A stretch of DNA of 64,000 nucleotides from Charina bottae (GCA_023362775.1 JALMGJ010000029.1:5925268-5989267), one strand, 5' to 3'; numbered from the stretch's first letter, positions 34,851 to 45,015 are shown. Made by a program: numbers and translations. Notes: generated from the sequence alone by a model not told the origin.

Positions 34851-36790
34851 TGTTGTTGTTCAGTCGTTTAGTCGTGTCCGACTCTTCGTGACCCCATGGA
34901 CCATAGCACGCCAGGCCTTCCTGTCCTCCACTGCCTCCCGGAGTTTACTCAAATTCATATTCATTACATCGGTGATGCTATCTAACCATCTCATCCTCTG
35001 CCGTCCCCTTCTCCTTTTGCCTTCAGTCTTTCCCAGCATCAGGGTCTTTTCCAGTGAGTCCTCTCTTCGCATTAGGTGGCCAAAATATTTGAGCTTCAGC
35101 TTCAGCATCTGTCCTTCCAATGAGCAGTCAGGGTTGATTTCCTTTAGGATTGACTGATTTGACCTCCTTGCAGTCCAAGGGACTCTTAAGAGTCTTCTCC
35201 AGCACCACAGTTCGAAATGATCAATTCTTCGGCGCTCAGCCTTCCTTATGGTCCAACTCTCACAGCCATACATTACTACTGGAAAAACCATAGCTTTAAC
35301 TATACGGACCTTTGTCGGCAAGGTGATGTCTCTGCTTTTTAATATGCTGTCTAGGTTTGCCATAGCTTTCCTCCCAAGGAGCAAGCGTCTTTGAATTTCA
35401 TGGCTGCAGTCACCATCTGCGGTGATCTTGGAGCCCAAGAAAATAAAATCTGTCACTGCTTCCATTTCTTCCCCTTCTATTTGCCAGGAAGTGATGGGAC
35501 CAGATGCCATGATCTGAGTTTTTTTAATGTTGAGTTTCAAGCCAGCTTTTGCACTCTCCTCTTTCACCCTCATCAAGAAGCTCTTTAGTTCCCCTTCACT
35601 TTCTGCCATTAGGGTGGTATCATCTGCATATCTGAGGTTGTTGATATTTCTCCCGGCAATCTTAACTCCGGCTTATGATTCATCCAGCCCGGCATTTCTC
35701 ATGGTGTACTCTGCATATAAGTTAAATAAGCAGGGTGATGATATACAGCCTTGTCGTACCCCTTTCCCAATTTTGAACCAATCGGTTGTTCCATGTCTGG
35801 TACTAACTGTTGCTTCTTGACCCGCATACAGGTTTCTCAGGAGACAGGTAAGGTGGTCTGGTACTCCCATCTCTTTAAGAATTTGCCACAGTTTGTTGTG
35901 ATCCACACAATCAAAGGCTTTAGTGTAGTCAATGAAGCAGAAGTAGATGTTTTTCTGGAACTCTCTTGCTTTTTCCATGATCCAGCGAATGTTGGCAATC
36001 TGATCTCTAGTTCCTCTGCCTCTTCGAAACCCAGCTTTGCACTTCTGGTAGTTCTCGGTTCACATACTGCTGAAGCCTAGCTTGTAGGATTTTGAGCATA
36101 ACCTTGCTAGCATGTGAAATGAGCGCAATTGTACAGTAGTTTGAACATTCTTTGGCATTGCCCTTCTTTGGAATTGGAACGTAAACTGACCTTTTCCAAT
36201 TCTGTGTCCACTGTTGAGTTTTCCAAATTTGTTGGCATATTGAGTGCAGCACTTTAACAGCATCATCTTTTAGGATTTTAAATAGCTCAGCTGGGATACT
36301 GTCTTCTCCGCTAGCTTTGTTGTTAGTAATGCTTCCTAAGGCCCACTTGACTTCACTCTCTAGGATGTCCGGCTCAAGGTCAGTGACCACACCATCGTAT
36401 TTATCAGGGACATTAAGATTTTTCTTGTATAGTTCTTCTGTGTATTCTTGCCACCTCTTCCTAATCTCTTCTGCTTCTGTTAGGTCCCTGCCTTTTTTGT
36501 CCTTTATCATGCCCATCTTTGCACAAAACATTCCCTTGATATCTCCGATTTTCTTGAAGAGATCTCTAGTCTTCCCCATTCTATTGTTGTCCTCGATTTC
36601 TTTGCATTGTTCATTTAAGAAGGCCTTCTTATCTCTCCTTGCTATTCTCTGGAAATCTGCATTCAGTTGGTTATATCTTTCCCTTTCTCCCTTGCCTTTT
36701 GCTTTCCTTCTTTCCTCAGCTATTTGTAAAGCCTCATCAGACAGCCACTTTGCTTTCTTGCATTTCTTTTTCTTTGGGATGGTTTTAGTT
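34851..36790 (-). mobile_element. BovB (RTE clade) LINE, 5'-truncated and interrupted by a PLE
   Basis: RTE LINEs move by target-primed reverse transcription. The antisense reading gives most of the reverse transcriptase and the C-terminal domain of BovB, a LINE shared by squamates and ruminants. The 3' end is at about 34,851, with a TTG repeat as tail. The 5' part is cut at 36,778-36,790 by the PLE insertion and resumes for ~25 bases after 37,720. The upstream endonuclease region is missing, so the copy cannot move by itself. Similarity to my memory of the ruminant protein is high throughout, which indicates a young element. Confidence 0.92.
34857..36790 (-). pseudogene. BovB reverse transcriptase ORF remnant
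   Basis: Reading from 36,790 down: a KKKKCKKAKWLSDEAL segment, the fingers/palm region up to about 36,035, then GAKAFDC-type palm motif A (DYTKAFDCVDHNK), GVRQGC, the catalytic YADD at about 35,625-35,636, and a C-terminal RTE domain (YGCESWTIRKAERRR, LMRREDSLEKT) ending at 34,860. Breaks: one inserted base near 36,031 shifts frame, and a TAA stop lies at 35,673-35,675, 15 codons before YADD. The open frame appears to start at 36,822, but its first ~11 codons come from the inserted PLE read backwards and are not BovB. Confidence 0.9.
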
Positions 36791-36791
36791 A

Positions 36792-37604
36792 TATAGCATC
36801 TTCCAGCAAAATGGATATCCACACAACTTTATCAAAAAGTGCCTGACCACTCAACCCACCACAGCAAAACCAACAGAAGCTATGAAAAGGATTACACTGC
36901 CATACATCAGAAACATCTCAGAAACTACTAATAGACTGTTACATCCACACGGCATCACTGTAGCACACAAACCAACCAAAACCCTTCAGAACATTGTAAG
37001 TAAACCAAAAGACCCAGTAGCCCAAGAAGAAAAAACAGGAGTTATCTACAACATACAGTGTAAGGACTGTAACAGCCACTATGTAGGACAGACTGGCAGA
37101 AGACTAGCAGAACGCATCCACGAACACCAACTAGCAGTCAGAAGACATGATGAAAACTCCTTAATCTCACAACACATGGACAGACTTAACCATACTTTCA
37201 ACTGGGAAACTGTGAGCATATTAGACCAGGCCAAATCCAAAAATGCTAGAGAATTCCTGGAAGCTTGGCACTCAGACAAAGCAGCCATCAACAGACACAT
37301 AGAGGTTAACAACATTTACATACCATTCATAAGAGACAATAGAATAGCCAGAAGACCAGAACACCCCTGGGCCAGCAATCAACAACAAGATATGCATAGA
37401 TTAACAGCAAGATTAGCAGCAGAGGAGCAATCAAACAACACAATAGACCTTAATCAAGGAACTATTAACTCAGTCAATCACCCAAACAGCACACAACAGC
37501 CCAATCAAGAAACTACCAAGGAGAGTACAAGACCCCCACCAACACAGGCAGGACAAGCCAGGGTATATAAACAGACAGCAAGTTCCACTCCCTTTTCGCA
37601 CTGA
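36792..37604 (+). CDS. PLE GIY-YIG endonuclease ORF, 5'-truncated
   Basis: In PLEs a C-terminal GIY-YIG nuclease nicks the target DNA for reverse transcription. The open frame runs from the element's first bases (no Met until 36,882) to TGA at 37,602-37,604. The start reads QQNGYPHNFIKKC, typical of the end of the PLE reverse-transcriptase region. The nuclease follows: GVIYNIQCKDCNSHYVGQTG at about 37,040-37,100 contains the GIY and YVG halves of the motif, then GRRLAERIHEHQ with the conserved Arg and His. A linker of low complexity (QQPNQETTKEST) ends the protein. No stops in ~270 codons implies a young copy, but without the catalytic RT it is not autonomous. Confidence 0.88.
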   Translation, partial: YSIFQQNGYPHNFIKKCLTTQPTTAKPTEAMKRITLPYIRNISETTNRLLHPHGITVAHKPTKTLQNIVSKPKDPVAQEEKTGVIYNIQCKDCNSHYVGQTGRRLAERIHEHQLAVRRHDENSLISQHMDRLNHTFNWETVSILDQAKSKNAREFLEAWHSDKAAINRHIEVNNIYIPFIRDNRIARRPEHPWASNQQQDMHRLTARLAAEEQSNNTIDLNQGTINSVNHPNSTQQPNQETTKESTRPPPTQAGQARVYKQTASSTPFSH

Positions 37605-37644
37605 AGATGTTGCCTAGCCTGGCAATGAAACGTCTGCATGAAAA
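37593..37644 (+). ncRNA. Hammerhead-ribozyme-like motif, PLE family 2
   Basis: Core CTGAAGA at 37,601-37,607; stem II GTTGCC/GGCAAT (609-614 with 621-626, one G-T pair) and loop TAGCCT; GAAAC at 37,627-37,631; GTC at 37,632-37,634, the predicted cleavage after C37,634. Stem I: TTTTC.GCA (37,593-37,600) pairs with TGC(AT)GAAAA (37,635-37,644), 8 bp with a 2-base bulge. Stem III is just AC/GT with no loop, so it may work as a dimer, as described for other minimal PLE hammerheads. The TGA stop of the ORF lies inside the CTGA of the core. Confidence 0.75.
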
Positions 37645-37710
37645 CAACAAGGCTCAGAGAGCACCAAAGACTCCCCAGTTCAACCCTGAGCTACAAATAT
37701 TCTCTTCGAT

Positions 37711-37745
37711 GGTTTTAGTTGCTGCCTCCTGTGCAATGTTACAAA
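37711..37745 (-). mobile_element. BovB continuation beyond the PLE insertion
   Basis: After the second copy of gatggttttagtt (37,708-37,720) the sequence gctgcctcctgtgcaatgtt continues the BovB ORF antisense, as expected if the PLE landed inside it. Similarity is lost by about 37,745, so the BovB was truncated on arrival or later. Confidence 0.75.
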
Positions 37746-38584
37746 CAAGAGACTATACATGCGATGAAATTCTCCCAAGTGGGTGTGATCAAACAAATGA
37801 CAATTTCTTTGAGGTAGGGATTTGGGCAAATAAATGTTACTTTTCCACTAGCATTTTATCACTGAGATGTAATCTAGTAGAATTGTTCCAACTAATTCAG
37901 GAACTGTTACAGTCTGACCCTTTAAGAGATACTAGATTTAAGAGACCTTAGATTACTTGCTGTGAGGAATCTGCAAGAATCTTTGAGATTCTTTGAAGGT
38001 GAAATTGTTTGTATCCATCCTGACACTAAGACCAACTTTAGATCTGCTCAACGCCAGCCATTTTGGACAAAACAAATTATCCATATTTCTTTCAGTTAAA
38101 TTTCAGACACTGAAACTGTTTTGACTGCCTTGAGGGATGATCTCCATCGCCAGGAGAATTCAGTCTCTTTGATCTCTCAGCAGCTTTACTTGCCATCAAC
38201 TTCATTGTCTTTCCAGATCTATTCAGTGTGACGTTCCACTCCTTTGATATTGATTTAGAAACTCTAATCACAAGCCATGGTAGGATATGAAAAAGTTATT
38301 TTATTAATACAAGTGAATAGAATTGATACAAAGAACAGATGCAAAAGGCGCACAAACTCACTACTTTAAACATGCCAGTTCCCACTTACTCCTCACCAAC
38401 CCCTCCCCTACTGACTCAGTTCCCATAACTCTAAACTGTTAGTCCTTTGAAGGTCCCAGATGAATGGCCTTGGAGTCTGGTTCCTGTCTCTCTCCCCCCA
38501 CATTCCACCGCCCTGCATTCCTTGCCTATCTCTAATGCCCTGCAAGCATGCTAACTAATTACTGCGCATCTACCTACTAACTAC
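37746..38584. other. Unassigned DNA between BovB/PLE and L2
   Basis: Contains the degraded L2 piece at 38.1 kb. 38,280-38,580 has a C-rich stretch (ctcaccaacccctcccctac) that may be an unknown repeat. Confidence 0.35.
38100..38225 (+). mobile_element. Degraded L2 fragment
   Basis: ttgactgccttgagggatgatctcc and tttgatctctcagcagcttt resemble 38,745-38,830 of the young L2. Short and diverged. Confidence 0.5.
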
Positions 38585-38624
38585 CATTCTGGACAATTTT
38601 CGTCCAGTCTCCCACCTTCCCTTT

Positions 38625-39962
38625 TTGGGAAAGGTGGTTGAGAAGGTGGTGGCGTTGCAGCTTCAGAGGACCCTGGATGAAGCGGATTATCTAGACCCCT
38701 TTCAGTCAGGTTTCAGGCCGGGATTTGGGATGGAGACTGCATTGGTTGCACTTACGGATGATCTCTGGCGGGAGCGGGATGGTGGTAGTGCATCCATCCT
38801 AGCTCTCTTAGATCTCTCAGCGGCGTTCGATACCATCGACCATGGTATCCTTTTGGGACGGCTTAGGGAGTTGGGGGTGGGCGGCGTAGTTTTGCGCTGG
38901 TTCACCTCCTTCCTCCAGGGCCGTTCCCAGTCGGTGGTGGTAGGGGAGGAGAGATCCGGCCCGCGACCACTCCTGTGTGGGTTGCCGCAGGGTTCGGTTC
39001 TCTCTCCTCTCCTATTCAACATCTACATGAAACCGCTGGGCGAGGTCATCCGACACCATGGCATGAGGTATCATCAGTATGCAGATGACACTCAACTGTA
39101 TATCTCCATCCCAGGTGAAGTAAGTGATGCAGTGACCACCCTGTCCCAGTGCCTGGGGGCTGTGAGGGCCTGGATGGGGAACAACAGGCTTCAGTTGAAC
39201 CCTGACAAGACCGAGTGGCTGTGGATTGATGGCTTAGTGTCTTCTGGGAAATTATCATCTTTGGTTCTCGATGGGGTAGCACTGCCCCATTCGGAACCGG
39301 TGCGCAACTTGGGGGTCCTTCTAGACTCACGACTCCTGCTCAAAGAGCAGGTGGCAGTCGTGGCTAGGAGGGCTTTTGCACAGCTTCGGCTTGTGCGCCA
39401 GTTGCGCCCATTCCTGGACCAAGATGCCCTCCGAACAGTCACTCACGCTCTCGTCATCTCCCATGTAGATTATTGCAATGCGCTCTACATGGGGCTACCC
39501 TTGAAGACTATCCGGAAGCTACAGCTGGTGCAGAATGCGGCCGTGTGGGCAGTTTTGGGTGCACCAAGATCCGCACATATAACACCTTTGCTCTGCGAGC
39601 TGCATTGGGTGCCGGTCTGCTTCCGGGTACAATTCAAGGTGTTGGTTATTACCTTTAAAGCCCTACATGGCATGGGACCAGAATACCTGAGAGACCGTCT
39701 TATCCCCATATTATCGACCCGCCCCACCCGATCGTTCAGAGAGGGCCTGCTACGAGCCCCATCAATTAAAGAATGTCATCTGATGGGGACTAGGAGGCAG
39801 GCCTTCTCTGTGACAGCGCCCACACTATGGAACATCTTGCCCCCAGAGTTGAGACAGATCTCCTCCCTCCCGACCTTTAGAAAAGAACTGAAGACCTGGT
39901 TCTGCCGCCTGGCATGGGAGGGAGGAAACGATAGTTCCTCATGGGGGTGGTTAATCCCGTAA
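38625..39962 (+). CDS. L2 LINE reverse transcriptase, C-terminal part, open
   Basis: A 445-codon uninterrupted frame; it is really open from about 38,585, so the Met at 38,625 is an internal residue. RT motifs in order: FQSGFRPGFGMETALVAL, LLDLSAAFDTIDH (motif A, catalytic Asp), GLPQGSVLSPLLFNIYM (motif B), YHQYADDTQLYI (catalytic YADD at about 39,075), then LNPDKTEWLWI. The C-terminal domain ends with RLIPILSTRPTRSF and FKTWFCRLAW-like residues. The endonuclease half is missing. No stop or frameshift was seen, suggesting recent insertion. Confidence 0.9.
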   Translation: MGKVVEKVVALQLQRTLDEADYLDPFQSGFRPGFGMETALVALTDDLWRERDGGSASILALLDLSAAFDTIDHGILLGRLRELGVGGVVLRWFTSFLQGRSQSVVVGEERSGPRPLLCGLPQGSVLSPLLFNIYMKPLGEVIRHHGMRYHQYADDTQLYISIPGEVSDAVTTLSQCLGAVRAWMGNNRLQLNPDKTEWLWIDGLVSSGKLSSLVLDGVALPHSEPVRNLGVLLDSRLLLKEQVAVVARRAFAQLRLVRQLRPFLDQDALRTVTHALVISHVDYCNALYMGLPLKTIRKLQLVQNAAVWAVLGAPRSAHITPLLCELHWVPVCFRVQFKVLVITFKALHGMGPEYLRDRLIPILSTRPTRSFREGLLRAPSIKECHLMGTRRQAFSVTAPTLWNILPPELRQISSLPTFRKELKTWFCRLAWEGGNDSSSWGWLIP

Positions 39963-40123
39963 TTTTATAATGCCCTTCTTTTATTAATACTATCTCCCAC
40001 TTGGATTTTTATATCTATTTATTATATTAATTGTATAAATTGTTGGTTTATATTTTATATTTTTATTTAATCTATTTTATTGTAAACCGCCGAGAGTTCC
40101 CCGTTGGGGGAGATGGGCGGTTA

Positions 40124-40129
40124 TATAAA

Positions 40130-40163
<34 letters not shown>
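40124..40163. repeat. (AAAT)n tail of the young L2
   Basis: About ten units at the 3' end of the L2. Confidence 0.95.
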
Positions 40164-40166
<3 letters not shown>

Positions 40167-40340
40167 AATAATAACTACAAACCCCATCTAACTAATACCT
40201 ACAAACCCCATCTACCTAATAACTACAAACCTCATCTATCCATGTCAGGATGCTATTGCCATCCTGACATTCAGTACGTTGAGGATGCCATGCATAGTGA
40301 TATCATCATTCCACAAGTGAGTTTCTACTCTAATGTATAG

Positions 40341-40399
40341 CCTGGGATTCCCTGGAAGTCTCCCATCCAAATATTAACCAGCCTTGAGACCACTTAGCT
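40341..40399 (-). mobile_element. 5S-rRNA-derived SINE fragment
   Basis: The reverse complement reads agctaagtggtctcaaggct then ggttaatatttggatgggag, the 5S promoter region. Only ~60 bases survive; the element F repeat abuts it at 40,400. Confidence 0.55.
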
Positions 40400-40686
40400 C
40401 AGCCTTTCTCAACTTTTTGACCCTAGGGGAACCCTTGAAATATTTTTCAGGCCTCGGGGAACCCCTGCACATTCAGGCCCAAATATAGGCCACAAGTTAC
40501 AAAATTATTATATTTGTTTCATGTGTAGGCCTATATATATGCACTAACAGTGTTCTTAAAGTAAAGATAAAGAATGAAACTTGACTCTTTAATGTGAAGT
40601 TGCCTGAATTTGAAATAATTTTTTAAGTAAATTGTGATCTCCCAGGGAACCCCTAGTGACCTCTCGCAGAACCCTTGAGAAACCTG
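40400..40686. mobile_element. hAT-like non-autonomous element F
   Basis: Left cagcctttctcaactttttg, right gaacccttgagaaacctg, with ggggaacccct phrases near each end. ~287 bp. Flanking duplication unclear (acttagct/actgagtc). Confidence 0.6.
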
Positions 40687-41072
40687 ACTGAGTCAATTTC
40701 AAAAGGTAACATGAGATAAGAGGTTCTCAGCTTGACCTCAGTTAATCATCCATTTGGTGTTTGTCTTATTTTGCATAAGGATATACTTCCCCCAAAGAGC
40801 AGGTAAGCTGTTTGAAGGTCTTCTTAACCAGCTTGGCTACTAGAGAGTCACAGGACTTCAGTAGTAGAGGTGACTCAAGATCTGCTCCTTTTTTGGTTAG
40901 ATTATTATAATAATGTGAAAGGCCTTCTCAGAATTCAGAGAAAGATGCTCAGGATTATGTGCATTGTGCCAGTTTATTTGCATATTTACCCATTGATTCG
41001 TTTTGGGGATCAAGAATAGTCTTGGGAACCAAATATTTGAAGAGGCACTTTGGCATATCAACCTACCCATTT

Positions 41073-41592
41073 TTTTGTTGTTGTTGCTTATTCGTTCAGT
41101 CGCTTCCGACTCTTCGTGACTTCATGGACCAGCCTACGCCAGAGCTTCCTGTCGGCCGGCCGTCACCATCCCCAGCTCCCCCAAGGTCGAGTCCGTCACC
41201 TCCAGAATATCATCCATCCATCCTGCCCTTGGTCGGCCCCTCTTCCTTTTGCCTTCCACTTTCCCTAGCATCAGCATCTTCTCCAGGGTATCCTCTCTTC
41301 TCATCATGTGGCCAAAGTACTTCAGTTTTGCTTTTAATATCACTCCCTCAAGTGAGCAGTCTGGCTTTATTTCCTGGAGTATGGACTGGTTTGATCTTCT
41401 TGCAGTCCAAGGCACTCTCAGAATTTTCCTCCAACACCACAGTTCAAAAGCATCTATCTTCGCTCAGCCTTCTTTATGGTCCAGCTCTCACAGCCATAGG
41501 TTACTACAGGGAATACCATTGCTTTAACTATGCGGACCTTTGTTGTCACTGTGATGTCTCTGCTCTTAACTATCTTATCAAGATTTGTCACC
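41073..41592 (-). mobile_element. RTE-type LINE 3' fragment (BovB-related)
   Basis: Low end: a TTG repeat and cagtcgcttccgactcttcg, the RTE 3' end. Antisense codons then read the C-terminal domain (KLKYFGHMMRREDTLEKM, WTARRSNQSILQEIKPD). Truncated in the motif after RFVAM-like codons at 41,592. More diverged from BovB at 34.9 kb than from the element at 63 kb. Confidence 0.85.
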
Positions 41593-41874
41593 CATTACTC
41601 ATACATTATTTTGCCAAGGTATCCTTAGCAATTATATCTGATAATAAGGGAAAATATTTTATAGCAGTAGTGCCCCAGATCTGAAATGCTGTCCCTTTGA
41701 AGGATTGCTTGACATCTACGTTGCAATTTTTTGTTCTTGTTCCCAAGTAATAGAAAAATCCATTTATCATCCTTTGGGGTGGGGGCACTTTTTCTGGGAG
41801 AACAAAGAACCTGCTAAAACTACAAATACTATTCCAGTCTGTATTGACGGGTCCATAGAGTTCAAGTCACCGGA

Positions 41875-42360
41875 TGCAATTTTTCCACTCTACCTTGGTC
41901 AGGCCTGACCTGGAATTCTGTGTTCTGGGCAATGTAGTCTAAAAAGGACATTGACCAACTGGAGAAAATCCAGAGGAGGGCTTCCAAGAATCAAGCGACT
42001 GGGAACAAAATTTAAAGGTATGGGTATGTTTAGCCTGAAGAAGAGAAAACTGAGAGGAGATACAAGAGAAGATATTTAAAGGGTTGCTATTTAGAAGAGA
42101 GACTGGAGTTGCACTGAGAGCAGCACCAAAACCAACGAGCTGAATGTATGGGGAAGAAGATGCAGGTTAGATACTAGGAGGAATTTCCTGATTGTAAGAA
42201 CAGTGGAATAGGTTATCTCATGAAGTGGTATGTTCCCCTTCCCTGAAGGTCTTCAAACAGAGTCTGGATAGCCATCTGTCCCAAATGCTTTAGCAGATCC
42301 CACACCAAGTAGAGGGTTGAACTAGATGCCTTCTGAGTCTATCCTAGAGGCCTTTGCTGT
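41875..42360 (+). mobile_element. CR1-like LINE 3' fragment
   Basis: ctggaattctgtgttctggg, tggagaaaatccagaggagg, gtatgtttagcctgaagaag and gaggaatttcctgattgtaa follow the usual order of a CR1 3' end, closing with gaactagatgccttctgagt. Much decayed. Confidence 0.65.
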
Positions 42361-42659
42361 TTTTGTAACATCTGTTAATTTACCAAGATAGGGACTCAGC
42401 AATACTACCAAAGTAGTATTGGTTCTCCCCAAAATTAAACAGTGTTCCCTTGTAGTCCGATACATCAGCTCTAGAATTCAGGTATCTGTTTCTTTCTCTA
42501 CTCAGGCCACACCTATATATACAGTATATATGGGTCACTGTTATAGCTAGCAGTAAACAAAACACTGGGGCAACATTTTCTAGCCATTGATGACCAAAGA
42601 GTGCTTAATTCTTAAACTACAGAAGGGACTAGAGAAGATCCCACTTGATTACTGTGGCA

Positions 42660-42900
42660 GAATTAAAGAGATTGTAGGAAGACAGTTGTGCTAGTCTATC
42701 AGGAATCTGGTAGTGCCTTTTCCGGTTACTCAGATCTTATTAAAAGGCATAAGGTTTGTGTGCTGCTGCAGCTCACTTCATCAGATGCACAGAGTGGATA
42801 AACTGATGTAGAATCCATTTTAAATCCTACATTCGTTTAGCCACTCTGTGCCTCTGATGAAGTAGATGCAGCTCACACCAATGTATGGATTTTATTTTAT
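42660..42900. repeat. Inverted repeat with aggcataag and cttcatcagatgca motifs
   Basis: tgcagctcacttcatcagatgc and agagtgg at 42,767-42,797 are mirrored by ccactctgtgcctctgatga at 42,840-42,860. Related pieces at 11,850-11,935 and 19,545-19,612. Probably a DNA-transposon relic; class not assigned. Confidence 0.5.
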
Positions 42901-43173
42901 TTTATTTTTAATTGGAAAAGGTGAAACCAGATTCCTTCTAATTTGTAACAATATTAAGTAGTCCTGAGTGCTGATAAAGAGATGCTGCTTTTTAAATGTG
43001 AAGTAATTATATTCAATCAGCTATAAATTAATTAGAAATGGTTTTTTAAAGGTACAAAAATAAAAGTGTGCTTTAGCATGAGCTGGCAGGAACAAAGGTC
43101 TGGGAGGTAGTAAAGCAAAATATATTAGCTAATGACAATCCAAGCAAGCAATATCTGTGCCCCCAAAAGTCAA

Positions 43174-43702
43174 AGAGAACCAGTTTGGTCTAGTGGTGAA
43201 GGCTCCAGGCTAGAAACCAGGAGACTGAGAGTTCTAGTCCTGCCTTAGGCATGAAAACCGGCTGGGTGACCTTGGGCCAGTCACTCTCTCTCAGCCCTAG
43301 GAAGGAGCCAATGGGAAACCAGGAGCCTGAGAGTTCTAGTCCCGCCTTAGGCAGGAAAGCCAGCTGGGTGACCTTGGGCCAATCCCTGTCTCTCAGCCTA
43401 GGAAGGAGCCAATGGCAAACCAGGAGACTGAAAGTTCTAGTCCTGCCTTAGGCAGGAAAGCCAGCTGGGTGACCTTGGGCCAATCCCTGTCTCTCAGCCT
43501 AGGAAGGAGCCAATGGCAAACCAGGAGACTGAGAGTTCTAGTCCCACCTTAGGCACGAAGCCAGCTGGGAGACCTTGGTCCAGTCACTCTCTCTCAGCCC
43601 TGGGAAGCAGGCAATGGCAAACCATTTCCAAACTCTTTCCAAGGAAAGTGCAGGGACTTGCCCAGGCAGTTGGCAGGAGTCCACACTGACTCGAATGACA
43701 CA
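43174..43702 (+). mobile_element. Second tRNA SINE family with internal 101-bp tandem amplification
   Basis: The head starts at 43,174. From the B-box through ggcaaacc a ~101-bp block is repeated: starts (aaaccagga) fall at 43,214, 43,316, 43,417 and 43,518, giving spacings of 102, 101 and 101. The tail then finishes normally near 43,700. The extra units each carry a B-box-like gttctagtcc. Confidence 0.88.
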
Positions 43703-44136
43703 TACATACAAAGGTCATTTCAGTCCAAGATCCCTACAGAAATGAATGCCACGGCTAAGAAATGCAAAGTTTTTTTTAAAAAAAATGAACGACAGTTAGG
43801 ATCTGTTTGATCTAGATTTCCTTGCTTAAACTGCTCATGGGAAAGAGCTGGAAAGTTGGAGAAGGAGCGATGAAAGCTGGGGGGGTGGGGGTAAGGAGTG
43901 TCTTAGAACAAAGTGGCATCTGCTCTATCATTGACTCTGCATGAAAGAAAATAGGAAATGTGAAGAGCCTTTGATGTTCCAGCCAACTAAAGAAATGGTT
44001 AACATTTTAGTGGCGTTGCCCAGTATGGTATTGCTATTGTATTTGAATCCACGGAGATCAGTTTTCCCTTAAGAATCTTCTATCAATCCATCTCGGCCTT
44101 TTTTTTCCCTCTGTTGCATCTTTGGACTAGGACTGC

Positions 44137-44138
<2 letters not shown>

Positions 44139-44170
<32 letters not shown>
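44139..44170. repeat. (AC)n microsatellite
   Basis: Sixteen AC units, pure. Confidence 0.98.
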
Positions 44171-44172
<2 letters not shown>

Positions 44173-44780
44173 AGAGACTGCAGAGGGAGGCAGTGCTGGA
44201 GACACTGGTACAATACACCCTTGTCCTACTTCTTCAAGGATATATCAGACAGAACTTCCCCACTCTTGAGACGTTAGCAGAGGTGAAAACCAGTCCTCAG
44301 ATCCATCTGAGGCTTATCCGCATATTAGCAACCAGTATATTTTGCACTGGAGACGTGTGCCTGAAGAAATGAGTCCACAATCATAATTATCTCCCTCATT
44401 CACACCCTTTCTTGTCTCCCAGATGTCTTCAGTCTGTGGTTCCCTAATTTACCCAGCTATCCTGACTCAGAATTCTAGCCGACCTTCATTTTTTCCAGGA
44501 GTACATTAATATGAAAGTATATGAAACCATTGCCTGATAACCTCGGTCAGGCAGAGTATAACAGGACACAAAAAACGGAAGAAGCTTACCCTGGGTGTGG
44601 TATTTCTGTAATTAATTCAAGAGATGAATGATAACCTGGGCAGCCCAAGCTAATGAATCTGGACCCATGGTAAATCCTTAATTGCACCCATAATTGTGTG
44701 AGCAGCAGTCATCACATTTTTTACTACAACTCCCATAATCCATGAGTCTTGTCACTGCCTGCTAGGGCTGATGGGATTAA

Positions 44781-45015
44781 TTTGTTGTTTATTCGTTCAG
44801 TCGCTTCCGACTCTTCGTGACTTCATGGACCAGCCCACGCCACCCCCAGCTCCCCCACGGTCAAGTCCGTCACCTCCAGAATATCATCCATCCATCTTGC
44901 CCTTGGTCGGCCCCTCTTCCTTTTGCCTTCCACTTTCCCTAGCATCAGCATCTTCTCCAGAGTATCCTGTCTTCTCATTATGTGGCCAAAGTACTTCAGT
45001 TTTGCCTTTAATATG
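44781..45015 (-). mobile_element. RTE-type LINE 3' fragment, short
   Basis: Same subfamily as 41.1 kb, with the same 3' end, a small internal deletion after ccagcccacgcca, and truncation at tttgcctttaatat. Confidence 0.85.

Larger units (their letters stand above)
36791..37707 (+). mobile_element. Penelope-like element (PLE family 2), 917 bp, 13-bp target duplication
   Basis: The direct repeat gatggttttagtt flanks it at 36,778-36,790 and 37,708-37,720 inside the BovB. The insert carries the end of a reverse transcriptase, a GIY-YIG endonuclease, and a hammerhead-like motif at the stop codon. It is 5'-truncated: coding begins at the first base triplet within the element. Inserted after BovB, so it is the younger of the two. 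Confidence 0.92.
38585..40163 (+). mobile_element. L2-clade LINE, 5'-truncated, young
   Basis: Begins in the RT domain (LDNFRPVSHLPFLGK at about 38,590) and runs through the ORF end into a 3' UTR with tgtaaaccgccgagagttcc and a (TAAA)n tail at 40,124-40,163. At least four more copies of its 3' part lie in the window. Confidence 0.9.

Noticed and set aside
36791..36822. N-terminal extension of the BovB frame
   Set aside because: These codons are the inserted PLE read on the wrong strand, not BovB protein.
38240..38584. Possible LTR
   Set aside because: No matching second copy, no TG...CA ends or primer-binding site found.
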